Part shown: one piece after another, positions 32,334 to 41,191 of the stretch
Position numbering within the stretch: the stretch's first letter is position 1
Layout: every line of letters begins with the position of its first letter
Assembly: GCF_029889905.1 (NCBI RefSeq)
Contig: NZ_JARANZ010000004.1
Coordinates: 248,001-312,000 of the forward strand
Direction: 5' to 3'
DNA length: 64,000 bases
DNA from: Chromohalobacter sp. 11-W
GTDB taxonomy: Bacteria > Pseudomonadota > Gammaproteobacteria > Pseudomonadales > Halomonadaceae
The notes under the pieces: generated by a model
Databases searched by the model: none
Told to the model about the DNA's origin: nothing
What the model saw: only the letters and a program-made list of their open reading frames with translations
Position numbers and translations under genes: made by a program

Positions 32334-32624
32334 TTACGCCAGCTTGGCGAAGCGCTCGATGTCCGGCTGGGCGCGGTGTTCGGCCTGCCACAAGTCGTAA
32401 TCGCCTTGTACCGCCAGCCAGGTACGCGCCCGGCCGATGCCGGCCCGTTCCAGGCGAACGGCGAGGTCGGGGCTAATCGGCGCCCGCCCGTGTAGAATCC
32501 GCGACAGGGTTTCCCGCGCCAGCCCCAGACGGCGAGCCATTTCCGTTACGCTGATGTCCAGCGCTGGCAACACATCTTCGCGCAGCGTCTCACCGGGGTG
32601 CGGGGGATTGTGCATGTGGGCCAT
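32334..32624 (-). CDS. higA: HigA-family antitoxin with broken HigB
   Basis: 96 aa. NPPHPGETLREDVLPALDIS and VTEMARRLGLARETLSRILH give the HigA HTH. Upstream, where higB belongs, only a short remnant is left, so this is an antitoxin without its own toxin. Confidence 0.9.
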   Translation of the reverse strand: MAHMHNPPHPGETLREDVLPALDISVTEMARRLGLARETLSRILHGRAPISPDLAVRLERAGIGRARTWLAVQGDYDLWQAEHRAQPDIERFAKLA

Positions 32625-32628
32625 GTGT

Positions 32629-32700
32629 CACCTCAGACGCTTGGCGTGGTCGGTGCGAATTCCCTTGGTAGTGCCTGTTTCGAAGTTCAAGAGTTTTTCC
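32629..32700 (-). pseudogene. HigB N-terminal remnant fused to the hicB start
   Basis: The 24-codon frame MEKLLNFETGTTKGIRTDHA then KRLR and stop joins the first codons of hicB (MEKLL) to a HigB segment (FETGTTKGIRTDHAKRLR). The HigB C-terminal two-thirds are gone. The junction is at the edge of the RES-Xre duplication. Confidence 0.75.
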
Positions 32701-33493
32701 ATTAGATCAGCCCTCCTGAGCGTAGCTGCTCGCTGAACTGCACGCTCTGGTGCGCTTCGAGTCGCACTAACATGTTCACGTCACTCCCAAGAACTCGAAT
32801 CTTTGGGAAGCAGCCCATTGGGATTATGGACCTTTAACATATCGTCCTCTTCCAGTGATTCAGGGTAGATGACCAAGTTGGTGCCAGCAGGATTGGCTTG
32901 CGAAGGGAAGAGAATGCCTGAACTGCCCGCAGCGAGGGCAATATCGCCGAGAAGCCAGGAAGGGGGCTCAATATGGTCGTTAAACCATAGTCTGCGCCAA
33001 TCACAGTGGAGCTCTTGCCAGATCTCGTCCCAGTCCTCGTTGTACCCTCTGCTGAAGTCTACGACGTGGCGTATCTTGACTTCGTAGCTCACGATGAGCC
33101 CTGGCGGCATCAAACTTGAAAGCTGCTTGTATTCAGCCAACGCGGTGGCTTCTTCGAGAGCCAGATAAAGTGCCGGTACCCCAGGGCGGTTCAGTCGACC
33201 ACCATGTTCACCTGCACCGGCTCCGCTAGTAGGAGCAAATGCCCATCTAGGCACATGAACACGATAAGCCTCTGTTGCAAACCGCAGGCGCTGGATCATC
33301 CGGTGACCCCAGCTTTAAGCGACTGTATATAGCGCACCAGATCATCGGTGCGGCCAGCACTCACCAGGTGCTCGGGGGTTTGATAGTCGAAAGGGGGAAT
33401 CGGCTCATTGCGGAACCAGAAGAGGGCGTCCGGCAGGTTTCCATTGATATCTGCGGCTACCCCCAGCACGCGGATGGCGTCGCGTAGAAAACT
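32686..33493 (-). repeat. RES-Xre duplication, copy 2 (complete)
   Basis: Complete counterpart of 29190-29704. It carries the hicB start, the 23-codon frame, the whole RES toxin and the C-terminal half of its antitoxin. Confidence 0.9.
32781..33299 (-). CDS. RES-domain toxin, second type, intact
   Basis: 172 aa. GEHGGRLNRPGVPALYLALE (about 30-49), EEATALAEYKQL with the Glu and AAGSSGILFPSQANPAGTNL with the Ser are the RES motifs. Overlaps its antitoxin by ATGA. Different subfamily from the RES toxin at 28.3 kb. Confidence 0.92.
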   Translation of the reverse strand: MIQRLRFATEAYRVHVPRWAFAPTSGAGAGEHGGRLNRPGVPALYLALEEATALAEYKQLSSLMPPGLIVSYEVKIRHVVDFSRGYNEDWDEIWQELHCDWRRLWFNDHIEPPSWLLGDIALAAGSSGILFPSQANPAGTNLVIYPESLEEDDMLKVHNPNGLLPKDSSSWE

Positions 33494-33727
33494 TTGCAGC
33501 TTTTCGGCCCCTTGGCCCCGAGTGATGGTCGATCTATGCACGTGGGCGCGGCTGGCAAGTGTCTGAATATCCATGCGCAGGGCACTGGCAAACAATCGTG
33601 GGCTGATGACCGGCTCGCCTTCGGCACGTGCCGAGGCTTTCAGGTCCTCAACGAAACGTGCATACGATGCCGGTGCGTGATACTCAGCCGGGTCGGGCAA
33701 GGGGTCTTTCAGAACTTCAGCGGTCAT
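33296..33727 (-). CDS. Xre/DUF2384 antitoxin of the second RES module
   Basis: 143 aa. An HTH-like middle (LASRAHVHRSTITRGQGAEK, about 57-76) and a C-terminal DUF2384 half (FLRDAIRVLGVAADINGNLP, ALFWFRNEPIPPFDYQTPEH, SAGRTDDLVRYI). The upstream inverted repeat at 33760-33779 is the probable operator. Confidence 0.9.
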   Translation of the reverse strand: MTAEVLKDPLPDPAEYHAPASYARFVEDLKASARAEGEPVISPRLFASALRMDIQTLASRAHVHRSTITRGQGAEKLQSFLRDAIRVLGVAADINGNLPDALFWFRNEPIPPFDYQTPEHLVSAGRTDDLVRYIQSLKAGVTG

Positions 33728-33759
33728 GGGAAGCGCCTCGCAACGGATATGCTACATAA

Positions 33760-33779
33760 ATGCTACTCCCATGTAGCAT
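33760..33779. promoter_or_regulatory. Operator of the second RES-Xre module
   Basis: ATGCTAC-TCCCAT-GTAGCAT, perfect 7-bp arms, 33 bp upstream of the antitoxin start; another GCTACATAAATGCTAC direct repeat overlaps it. Confidence 0.65.
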
Positions 33780-33821
33780 AGCATTATCGGTCATAGTGTG
33801 CAGGGCATGCGTGCATGCCAC

Positions 33822-35195
33822 CTACCCTTTCCCCTTCGCTGGTCGCTCCAGCAAGGGCTCCAGCGCTTGCAAGCAGGCCACGACCTCTTCCTCGCTGTTG
33901 TAATGACTCAGCGCCAACCGCGTGGCCGTTTTGTACCCGAAGGGGGTGAGCAAGCGTTCGGCCTCGGGCGAGTTCAAAAGCTGGGCGCTGATCCCCGTGG
34001 CGGCCAGCCACTGCACCACCTCCCACGCCTCGATGCCTCGCACATCGAACGCCAGGGTGCCGTCTCGCCATCGTGCATGCGGCGCGCCGATCACCCGCAC
34101 GCGGGGATGCCCCTGCAAGCCGCAGCGGGAAAGCGGGGGCGTGGTAGTGGTAATGGTAGCGCGCGTCGTCGGCAGGCCGTCATCGACGCCATGCAACAAG
34201 CGCTGCAGCAAGGCCCGCTCATGGGCTTGAATCGCCTCGCTCGCCGCCACCAGGCGCGGGCGCCGGGGAATCGTCGTGGAGAAAAACCCGCCCAGCCAAT
34301 CCAGATACGCCACCCACTCGGTGATACTCGCCAACACGTCGGGCGTCTCGCCTCGCTGCGGTGGCATCAAGCCGCTCGGTGGCGCATCGCGCATGGTGAG
34401 ACACAACCGCCGCGACAGCCACGCAAACCCCTGGCGAGGGCGGCAGAAGAGCGCCTCCGACCCCACCACATAGGCATCGATCTCCCACTGCGCCACATCC
34501 AGCGGCCCATGCGCGGCATGATGCGCCCCCAGCACCAGAATGAAACAAGAGGGCGCGACCTCGCGTATGGTGCGTGCAATCGCGGCCACATCCTGGCGAA
34601 TGCCGGTGACGGGGCAGGTATGCACGAGCGTGGCAACACGCGTCTCGGGCGTCACGCAGCGGGCATACTCGAGTGTTTCCAGCCGACCGGTCAGCGGATT
34701 GACCGGCACCGTGGCGGTGCTCAGCGCCCGCCGCCTGGCATGCAGCGCGATGGCCGTGGTCTCATTGCTGGACGCCAGCACTGTACTCACCACCTGGCTC
34801 TGCGGGGGAATCGCCTCCAGCGCCAGACCCAACACCCGTGCCCAGCACTCATCCACGCTGGGCGCCCGCCACAAGCGACCATGCGACACGCCAAGCAACG
34901 TCTCGAGATCCTCCCAGCCGTGAGTGGCCACCGTTGCCTGCGCAGAATACCCCGGCGCATCCGCCTCCAGCGGCGCCGGCAGGCTCGCCAGCTCCGCGCC
35001 CACCTGGACCGCCGCCTTCAAGGCCAGCGGCTCCCCGGCGGCGTTCAGGTGAATCCGCCTACCATCGATGGGGCAGTGATCGACGTAATAGAAGTGCGTT
35101 CGCACCTGCGCCTGCAGCGCCTCGCTGAACAACCCCGTCTCGTCGCAGGGCGGTGTGCCGTCGTGATGGCAGGCGGACGCTCGAACCGGTGGCAT
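33822..35195 (-). CDS. Aminotransferase class V-fold protein without an obvious PLP lysine
   Basis: 457 aa. The fold is suggested by SQVVSTVLASSNETTAIALH, YARCVTPETRVATLVHTCPV, TGIRQDVAAIARTIREVAPS and the C-terminal ATRLALSHYNSEEEV, as in class V aminotransferases and cysteine-desulfurase-like proteins. Where the family has Gly-His-Lys, this protein reads DAYVVGSEALFCRPRQGF, with no Lys, so it may not bind PLP as a Schiff base. GGAGG upstream fixes the start at 35195 (an earlier ATG at 35234 is weaker). Role unknown. Confidence 0.72.
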   Translation of the reverse strand: MPPVRASACHHDGTPPCDETGLFSEALQAQVRTHFYYVDHCPIDGRRIHLNAAGEPLALKAAVQVGAELASLPAPLEADAPGYSAQATVATHGWEDLETLLGVSHGRLWRAPSVDECWARVLGLALEAIPPQSQVVSTVLASSNETTAIALHARRRALSTATVPVNPLTGRLETLEYARCVTPETRVATLVHTCPVTGIRQDVAAIARTIREVAPSCFILVLGAHHAAHGPLDVAQWEIDAYVVGSEALFCRPRQGFAWLSRRLCLTMRDAPPSGLMPPQRGETPDVLASITEWVAYLDWLGGFFSTTIPRRPRLVAASEAIQAHERALLQRLLHGVDDGLPTTRATITTTTPPLSRCGLQGHPRVRVIGAPHARWRDGTLAFDVRGIEAWEVVQWLAATGISAQLLNSPEAERLLTPFGYKTATRLALSHYNSEEEVVACLQALEPLLERPAKGKG

Positions 35196-35605
35196 CGTGT
35201 TTTTCCTCCCGTAGCTGCGTAACCTATATGTCACTTTATAAGTAACTATTGATTAAATTGCCAGTCGCATTCGAGAAAGCTACCTCTGTGGGAGGAGAAT
35301 TCATGAAGTAGGAATGGTGCTGCCGTAACGGCAGTGAGGGGGAACGCAGCGAGGCCGCGGGGCTGGGGCGAGAGCGTGGCCTGTAATGAGGTTCCGCTAA
35401 GTCTCAATGAGTAAAAACCTCATGACGGCTGGTCACGAAAGTTAACTTACCTTAATATTGCAGGCTGACGCGGCTAAGGCCGCGTTTTTCGTTTCCAAGC
35501 GGCATACAAGACCGTAGGTAACCGTGTTAGCGCAACGCTAACCGACATAAAGAATAAAGGGCGCGGCATATAAGGCGCCCCAAGACCGTAAACGCGAGGG
35601 GCTTC
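35196..35605. other. Intergenic region at the start of the O-antigen locus
   Basis: 410 bp, no supported gene. It contains a free-standing plus-strand terminator (35468-35489), an inverted repeat GTTAGCG-CAA-CGCTAAC (35526-35542) and a hairpin with GGGCGC/GCGCCC arms at about 35559-35580. The terminator without an upstream gene hints at a small RNA between about 35270 and 35489 (inference). Confidence 0.4.
35468..35489 (+). terminator. Rho-independent terminator upstream of wzz1
   Basis: ACGCGGC-TAAG-GCCGCGT followed by TTTT. No annotated plus-strand gene ends just before it. Confidence 0.75.
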
Positions 35606-36406
35606 ATGTCAGGAAATGCTGCAACCGCCACGTCGGCCACGCACGATGAAGTGTCGTTGGTTGATATGGCTGTCGTCTTCGTGCGTGGCTGGAAGGTCGC
35701 GCTGTTCGTCTTCGTGGGCGTGCTGCTCGCCAGTGCGCTGGTCGCCTGGTGGCTACCGACCCAGTACACGTACTCGTCTGTCTATCAGATGGCCGAGGAT
35801 ACGGCCAAACCCCAACCGGAAGACGCCAAAGAGCGAGCGCAGGGCCTTGAAGCTTCGGAGGGCGTGCTCAACAAAACCCGCCTCTACTATCAGCCCCAGG
35901 CCATCCGCGAGATGCTCAAGCAGCAGGGGCTCGGCTCACTTCCGTTCAACGTCACCCTGACGCAGCCGGAGGATACGCTGTTGTTGGTGCTGAAGAGCGA
36001 AGCAGCACCTGGCCAGCACAACAATGTCAAAGTCTTGCATCAGCGGATATTGCAAGCCGTAGCAGCCCATCAGAACAAGCAGTATGAGCGAGTTCATGGG
36101 CTATTCTCGAAAAAGGTAGCCAGTCTGGATGAAAGCATCGAGAAACTGCGCGGCGATGATGGCGCCAACACCGGCCAAGTCCTGGTCAAATACCAAGAAG
36201 AACAAGTGAAAGCCTCCACCCGCCTGGAAGGCCTTCGGAAAGGCCGTATCGAGCAACTGGCATCGCCGAGCGAGAGTGCCACCAGCCTCAATCCGCTAGT
36301 GATCCTGGTGGGCGGGGCCATGTTCGGGCTGCTGCTTGCTGTGATGTCCGTATTCGTTGGTCACTTCATCAAGCAAGTCTCCCAGCGCCTCAAGGAAACA
36401 GCGTGA
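35606..36406 (+). CDS. wzz: Wzz-type polysaccharide chain-length regulator 1
   Basis: 266-aa polysaccharide co-polymerase. N-terminal helix (VALFVFVGVLLASALVAWWL, about 31-50), a large periplasmic coiled part, and a C-terminal helix (LVILVGGAMFGLLLAVMSVF, about 231-250). Controls modal O-antigen length with Wzy. Separated by 480 bp from a second, similar wzz gene. Confidence 0.85.
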   Translation: MSGNAATATSATHDEVSLVDMAVVFVRGWKVALFVFVGVLLASALVAWWLPTQYTYSSVYQMAEDTAKPQPEDAKERAQGLEASEGVLNKTRLYYQPQAIREMLKQQGLGSLPFNVTLTQPEDTLLLVLKSEAAPGQHNNVKVLHQRILQAVAAHQNKQYERVHGLFSKKVASLDESIEKLRGDDGANTGQVLVKYQEEQVKASTRLEGLRKGRIEQLASPSESATSLNPLVILVGGAMFGLLLAVMSVFVGHFIKQVSQRLKETA

Positions 36407-36885
36407 GGCGCGTACCTTATCGCTTTCCCGAATAGGCCCTAAGCGGTCGCCGTAATCGCCTTGAGCCGGCACATGGCAACCACGAAATGACCTGTAGGCC
36501 ATGGTTGCCTGTCGCGAGCAGGCGACAAGCGAAGCGGTCGAACACACAAAAAATCAACGTGTTGGTGGTAGAGAAGGGGGAAGGGGTCACATAGAATGGG
36601 GCGGCGTAACAAGGAAGGTTACGCGTTGCTGTCTCCTCGAATCGAGCGCCATCGACAACCGCGATGCTTTTACAGGCCGGGGGTTGAACCAGGAAGGTGA
36701 GCGGCGTCCGCTCGTTGCGTTGCATCTTCTCCTGCTGGCCTCTCGTGATCGCTTGACCAGCTTAACGCACCAAGCGGAGCAATCGCGCCTATTCTATGCT
36801 AGGGCCTTGGGAAGCCGCCCGGTGAATCCCAGGGCGGTAGCGTGCCCAAATCAAGACCTTGTTGGCGATTAAGGATAACTGCGTA
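36407..36885 (+). promoter_or_regulatory. Long leader between the two wzz genes with an ops element
   Basis: 479 bp with no supported gene; open frames in it lack ribosome-binding sites. A JUMPstart-like stretch ends in the ops element at 36833-36844, so this is best read as the promoter and leader of the main O-antigen operon. Confidence 0.6.
36833..36844 (+). promoter_or_regulatory. ops element (RfaH recruitment site)
   Basis: GGCGGTAGCGTG is an exact match to the operon polarity suppressor sequence that recruits RfaH to paused RNA polymerase in LPS operons. It lies 42 bp upstream of the second wzz gene. Confidence 0.8.
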
Positions 36886-37695
36886 ATGACACAACCGCCC
36901 GCGCAACAAAACCAGAACCCTACGCCCGAGCGGCGCTACGAACACGATGATGAAATATCCTTGGTGGACCTCGCTGTCATCCTGATACGCCGCTGGAAGG
37001 CCATGGCCGTGATCTTCGTTGTCGTCGTGGCTCTGGCGGTGGTTTTCGCGCTGATGCAAGCGGCGCGTTATCAATACACCTCGCTCTACAGCGTGGCCGA
37101 GTACACTAATAGCAATGGTCAACGCGTGGCCATCGAATCCCCTGCTTCTGTCGTTGCCAAAACGGAGAATCTGTATCTCGGACCGGAAACGCGCAAGCTC
37201 CTGGAAGAAAAGGGCCTCCAATCACTGCCGTTTAAGGTTGAAGCCTCCAACCCGAGCAATACGTTACTGCTGCAATTAAGTAGCGACGCCACGCAAAATA
37301 ATCAAAAGCTGGTAGCGACGCTTCACCAACACGTGATTGACCGCTTGCAAGAAGATCAGGCGGAATTGGTGGAGAGCCGCAAGGCATCGCTTGAACGTCA
37401 ACTTGATTCGGCTAAGCAAGCGCTGGAAAGCGCTCGACAATCTTCAAGCCCGAGTGCAGCAGAATTAATCGCTACTTACTATAGCCGCGTCTCTGATTTG
37501 GAAGGCCAGCTCAATGAACTGCGTGAAGGGGAGATTACTCAGCATGCGGTACAGAGTTTGGAGCCCACCGGTTCGAATAAAAAGCTCATTATCGCTCTAG
37601 GTACCGTGCTAGGTGGGATGCTGGCTATTATGGGGGCGTTTTTGATGCAGTTTATAGGATTGATTTGTCAGCATATGCGTCGTAATGCTGAATAA
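36886..37695 (+). CDS. wzz: Wzz-type polysaccharide chain-length regulator 2
   Basis: 269 aa with the same plan as the first: DEISLVDLAVILIRRWKAMA then an N-terminal helix, a periplasmic coiled coil (SLERQLDSAKQALESARQSS), and a C-terminal helix (IIALGTVLGGMLAIMGAFLM). The first protein shares the DEVSLVDMAVVFVRGWK opening, so they are paralogues. Start 36886 has AAGGAT before it. Confidence 0.85.
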   Translation: MTQPPAQQNQNPTPERRYEHDDEISLVDLAVILIRRWKAMAVIFVVVVALAVVFALMQAARYQYTSLYSVAEYTNSNGQRVAIESPASVVAKTENLYLGPETRKLLEEKGLQSLPFKVEASNPSNTLLLQLSSDATQNNQKLVATLHQHVIDRLQEDQAELVESRKASLERQLDSAKQALESARQSSSPSAAELIATYYSRVSDLEGQLNELREGEITQHAVQSLEPTGSNKKLIIALGTVLGGMLAIMGAFLMQFIGLICQHMRRNAE

Positions 37696-37715
37696 TTTTA
37701 CAATTTTTTTATTGA

Positions 37716-37736
37716 CCAAAGCGATTTTTGCTTTGG
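37716..37736 (+). other. Hairpin between wzz2 and rmlB
   Basis: CCAAAGC-GATTTTT-GCTTTGG, a 7-bp stem with a 7-nt loop 21 bp before the rmlB start, with no T-run after it. Possibly an attenuating or processing structure. Confidence 0.4.
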
Positions 37737-37757
37737 GAAAACTTGTGATGGGAAATT

Positions 37758-38825
37758 ATGAAACTGCTTATCACCGGCGGCGCGGGTTTTATCGGCTCGG
37801 CTGTGATTCGTCATATCATTAAGGATACGGTCGACAGCGTAGTCAATGTCGATAAGCTGACCTACGCTGGCAATCTAGAATCACTAGCTGATGTAAGCGA
37901 CAATGACCGCTATACGTTCGAACAAGCGGATATTTGCGATGCGCAAGCAATGCAGGCGATCTTCGATGAGCATCAGCCTGATGTCGTCATGCACCTGGCG
38001 GCGGAGAGCCATGTCGATCGTTCCATCGATGGTCCCGCAGAGTTCATTCAAACGAATGTGATGGGCACCTCTGTCTTATTGGAGGCTGCGCGCCGCTATT
38101 GGAAAGCGCTGCAGGAGACCAACCCGAAAAAAGCGCAGGCGTTTCGGTTCCATCATATTTCGACGGATGAAGTCTACGGTGATCTGGAAGGGCCGGAAGG
38201 ATTGTTCACAGAGGCAACACCCTACGCTCCAAGCTCCCCGTATTCCGCAAGCAAGGCAAGCTCGGATCATCTGGTGAGGGCCTGGCAGCGCACCTTCGAC
38301 ATGCCGACGTTGATTACCAACTGCTCCAATAACTACGGGCCTTACCATTTTCCTGAGAAGCTTATCCCATTGATGATTCTCAATGGGTTGGCCGGTAAGC
38401 CGTTGCCAGTGTATGGAGATGGTCAACAAGTGCGGGACTGGCTGTACGTGGAAGATCATGCACGTGCCTTGGTGGAAGTGGCAACACGTGGAGAAGTCGG
38501 TGAGACGTACAACATCGGCGGCCATAACGAAAAAACCAATCTGGAAGTCGTACAGACACTATGCGACTTGCTGCAGGAGTTAGCTCCCAAGCAGGATGCG
38601 GGGCACTATCGCGATCAAATCATCTTTGTGGCTGACCGGCCGGGGCATGACCTTCGCTATGCCATAGATGCCAGCAAGATCGAGCGTGAATTAGGCTGGA
38701 CGCCTGACGAGACCTTCGAAACGGGGTTGAAGAAGACTGTGCAATGGTATCTGGAGAACGAGGCCTGGTGGAAACGTGTACAGGATGGTAGTTACCAAGG
38801 ACAACGCCTAGGGGTTGGGGCATGA
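37758..38825 (+). CDS. rmlB: dTDP-glucose 4,6-dehydratase
   Basis: 355-aa extended SDR. NAD-binding [10 protein letters not shown] (about 7-16), active-site [11 protein letters not shown] and the YSASK catalytic pair (about 166-170) are present. Second step of dTDP-L-rhamnose synthesis. Overlaps rmlD by 4 bp. Confidence 0.97.
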   Translation: MKLLITGGAGFIGSAVIRHIIKDTVDSVVNVDKLTYAGNLESLADVSDNDRYTFEQADICDAQAMQAIFDEHQPDVVMHLAAESHVDRSIDGPAEFIQTNVMGTSVLLEAARRYWKALQETNPKKAQAFRFHHISTDEVYGDLEGPEGLFTEATPYAPSSPYSASKASSDHLVRAWQRTFDMPTLITNCSNNYGPYHFPEKLIPLMILNGLAGKPLPVYGDGQQVRDWLYVEDHARALVEVATRGEVGETYNIGGHNEKTNLEVVQTLCDLLQELAPKQDAGHYRDQIIFVADRPGHDLRYAIDASKIERELGWTPDETFETGLKKTVQWYLENEAWWKRVQDGSYQGQRLGVGA

Positions 38826-39709
38826 GACAAACCGTGAACAAGATTCTCGTAACGGGGGGCACGGGACAAGTCGGTCATGAACTGCAGCGCGATCTGAGCG
38901 TGCTGGGTGAGGTCATGGCGCCGGACCGTCATGAGCTCGACTTATCGGATGCAAACGCTGTCTCGCATTGGCTGGCGACTCACCGACCCGATACCATCGT
39001 CAACGCGGCCGCTTATACAGCAGTCGACAAGGCTGAGAGTGAGCCGGTATTGGCGAAGCGGCTCAATACCGAGCTACCGCAACAACTGGCGAGCTATTGT
39101 ATCAATCACAATGCATGCCTGGTGCATTACTCTTCCGATTATGTTTACTCAGGCAGTGGCGATACGCCGTGGAAAGAAGATAGCCCGACTGGCCCACTCA
39201 GCGTATACGGCCAAACGAAGCTGGAAGGTGACCAAGCCATCGAGGCGGCGGGTATCCGCCATCTGATATTCCGCACAAGCTGGGTATACAGCGCGCGTGG
39301 TAATAATTTCATGAAAACGATGCTGCGCCTTGCTCGTGAAAAGGATGCGCTCAATATCGTATCCGATCAAATTGGAGCGCCGACGTCCGCACGCCTGATC
39401 GCGCAAGTGACGCTATTGGGCTTGAGTCACAACATCAACCCAGGGGTTTATCATCTTGTGCCGCGGGGTGCGACAAGCTGGCATGGGTTTGCCAAGTGCA
39501 TTTTTGAAAAGGCAGAGGCGCTAGGCGAGAGCCTGAAAATTGAAGAAAACAACGTCTCTGGCATCCCCACCTCAGAATACCCGACGCCTGCCCAACGTCC
39601 TTTGAACTCTCGGCTCAACCTCGACAAGCTCGAGGATGCACTTTCTATCACAATGCCAACTTGGGATTTCCAGTTGGGGCTTACATTAAAAGACTACCTT
39701 GAAACGTAA
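38822..39709 (+). CDS. rmlD: dTDP-4-dehydrorhamnose reductase
   Basis: 295-aa [17 protein letters not shown] near the N-terminus, [20 protein letters not shown] and [10 protein letters not shown] with the YxxxK pair. Last step of dTDP-L-rhamnose synthesis. ATGA overlap with rmlB. Confidence 0.96.
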   Translation: MRQTVNKILVTGGTGQVGHELQRDLSVLGEVMAPDRHELDLSDANAVSHWLATHRPDTIVNAAAYTAVDKAESEPVLAKRLNTELPQQLASYCINHNACLVHYSSDYVYSGSGDTPWKEDSPTGPLSVYGQTKLEGDQAIEAAGIRHLIFRTSWVYSARGNNFMKTMLRLAREKDALNIVSDQIGAPTSARLIAQVTLLGLSHNINPGVYHLVPRGATSWHGFAKCIFEKAEALGESLKIEENNVSGIPTSEYPTPAQRPLNSRLNLDKLEDALSITMPTWDFQLGLTLKDYLET

Positions 39710-39748
39710 CGAACAATATGTGGACGGGAACAAGTAAAGGAGTATTTC

Positions 39749-40627
39749 ATGGCTCGTAAAGGTATCATTCTCGCGGGCGGATCTGGTACGCGTCTTTATC
39801 CCATTACCAAGGGTATCTCCAAGCAACTATTGCCCGTTTACGACAAGCCGATGATCTATTACCCGCTGTCGGTGTTGATGTTGGCGGGTATCCAAGAAAT
39901 CCTAATCATTACGACCCCAGAAGACCAGGAAGGCTTTCAACGTCTATTAGGTGACGGTAGTCAGTTTGGTATCGCGCTCAGCTATGCTGTGCAATCTAGC
40001 CCAGATGGCTTAGCGCAGGCTTTTATTATTGGCGAGACGTTTATTGGCGATGACTCGGTCTGTTTGGTGCTGGGTGACAACATCTACCATGGTCAAGGTT
40101 TTTCTAAGTTGCTGCAGGCCGCCAATGCCCGTGAAAATGGCGCCACGGTATTTGGCTATCGAGTCACCGACCCTGAGCGTTTCGGCGTGGTGGAGTTCAA
40201 TGAGAATCGGCGTGCCACCTCTATTGAAGAGAAGCCCGAGAACCCCAGGTCACACTATGCGGTGACCGGGCTCTATTTTTATGATCGCGATGTAGTTGAG
40301 ATTGCTAAAACGGTAAAACCCTCGCATCGTGGCGAACTGGAAATTACCAGTATTAACCAAGCCTATCTAGATCGCGGTGATCTCAATGTCGAGCTGCTTG
40401 GGCGTGGCTATGCCTGGCTTGATACTGGCACTTTCGATTCGCTACATGAAGCCTCGAATTTCATCGAGACCCTGGAGAAACGTCAGGGCTTGAAGGTGGC
40501 TTGCTTGGAAGAAGTGGCTTACCGAATGGGCTATATTAGCCGCGAGGCGCTGCTTGTACAGGCAGAGGAGTTAAAAAAGAACAGCTACGGTACTTATCTC
40601 CAGCAGCTCGCCGACCTAGAGGCCTAA
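39749..40627 (+). CDS. rmlA: Glucose-1-phosphate thymidylyltransferase
   Basis: 292 aa. The nucleotidyltransferase opening [20 protein letters not shown] (about 5-24) and [20 protein letters not shown] and [14 protein letters not shown] are diagnostic of RmlA. First step of dTDP-L-rhamnose synthesis. GGAGT before the start; rmlC starts 4 bp after its stop. Confidence 0.97.
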   Translation: MARKGIILAGGSGTRLYPITKGISKQLLPVYDKPMIYYPLSVLMLAGIQEILIITTPEDQEGFQRLLGDGSQFGIALSYAVQSSPDGLAQAFIIGETFIGDDSVCLVLGDNIYHGQGFSKLLQAANARENGATVFGYRVTDPERFGVVEFNENRRATSIEEKPENPRSHYAVTGLYFYDRDVVEIAKTVKPSHRGELEITSINQAYLDRGDLNVELLGRGYAWLDTGTFDSLHEASNFIETLEKRQGLKVACLEEVAYRMGYISREALLVQAEELKKNSYGTYLQQLADLEA

Positions 40628-40631
40628 TCAT

Positions 40632-41180
40632 ATGGAAGTGATCGAGACTCGCATCCCCGACGTTAAGCTAATCAAGCCCAAGGTATTTGGTGATGAACGT
40701 GGATATTTTTATGAAAGTTTCAACCAGAAAGCGTTTGACGAGGCAGTAGGACACCCAGTGACCTTCGTACAGGATAACCACAGCCGCTCGGTGAAAGGCA
40801 CGTTGAGGGGGTTGCACTACCAGCTACCACCACACCCTCAGGGTAAGCTGGTCCGTGTGACAGTCGGTGAGGTGTTCGATGTGGCGGTTGATGTCCGGAA
40901 GAGTTCACCAACTTTTGGACAGTGGGTAGGAGAGTTGCTTTCTGCGGATAACAAAAATCAGCTCTGGATTCCGCCTGGTTTGGCACATGGCTTTTTAGTC
41001 ATTAGTGAGATGGCCGAGTTTCAGTATAAGTGTACAGACTTCTACGCACCTGACTGTGAAGCGGCAATTCGCTGGGACGACGTCGAACTGGGCATCGATT
41101 GGCCGATCAAGGGACAACCACTGATCTCTCCCAAGGATGGTCAAGCGCCGTCTTTCCTCAAGGCGGAGTATTTCGATTGA
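40632..41180 (+). CDS. rmlC: dTDP-4-dehydrorhamnose 3,5-epimerase
   Basis: 182-aa cupin-fold epimerase. FGDERGYFYESFNQKAF, VQDNHSRSVKGTLRGLHYQL (catalytic His near 64) and WIPPGLAHGFLV are diagnostic. Completes the rmlBDAC set. Confidence 0.97.
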   Translation: MEVIETRIPDVKLIKPKVFGDERGYFYESFNQKAFDEAVGHPVTFVQDNHSRSVKGTLRGLHYQLPPHPQGKLVRVTVGEVFDVAVDVRKSSPTFGQWVGELLSADNKNQLWIPPGLAHGFLVISEMAEFQYKCTDFYAPDCEAAIRWDDVELGIDWPIKGQPLISPKDGQAPSFLKAEYFD

Positions 41181-41191
41181 GTCGAGGGCGG

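Noticed and set aside
33798-35222. 474-codon plus-strand open frame
   Set aside because: It is antisense to the class V aminotransferase-like gene, with Arg/His/Gln-rich low-complexity translation and no recognisable domain; a GC-rich shadow frame.
36501-36872. 123-codon open frame between the wzz genes
   Set aside because: No ribosome-binding site, no recognisable domain, and it covers the ops element; treated as leader DNA.
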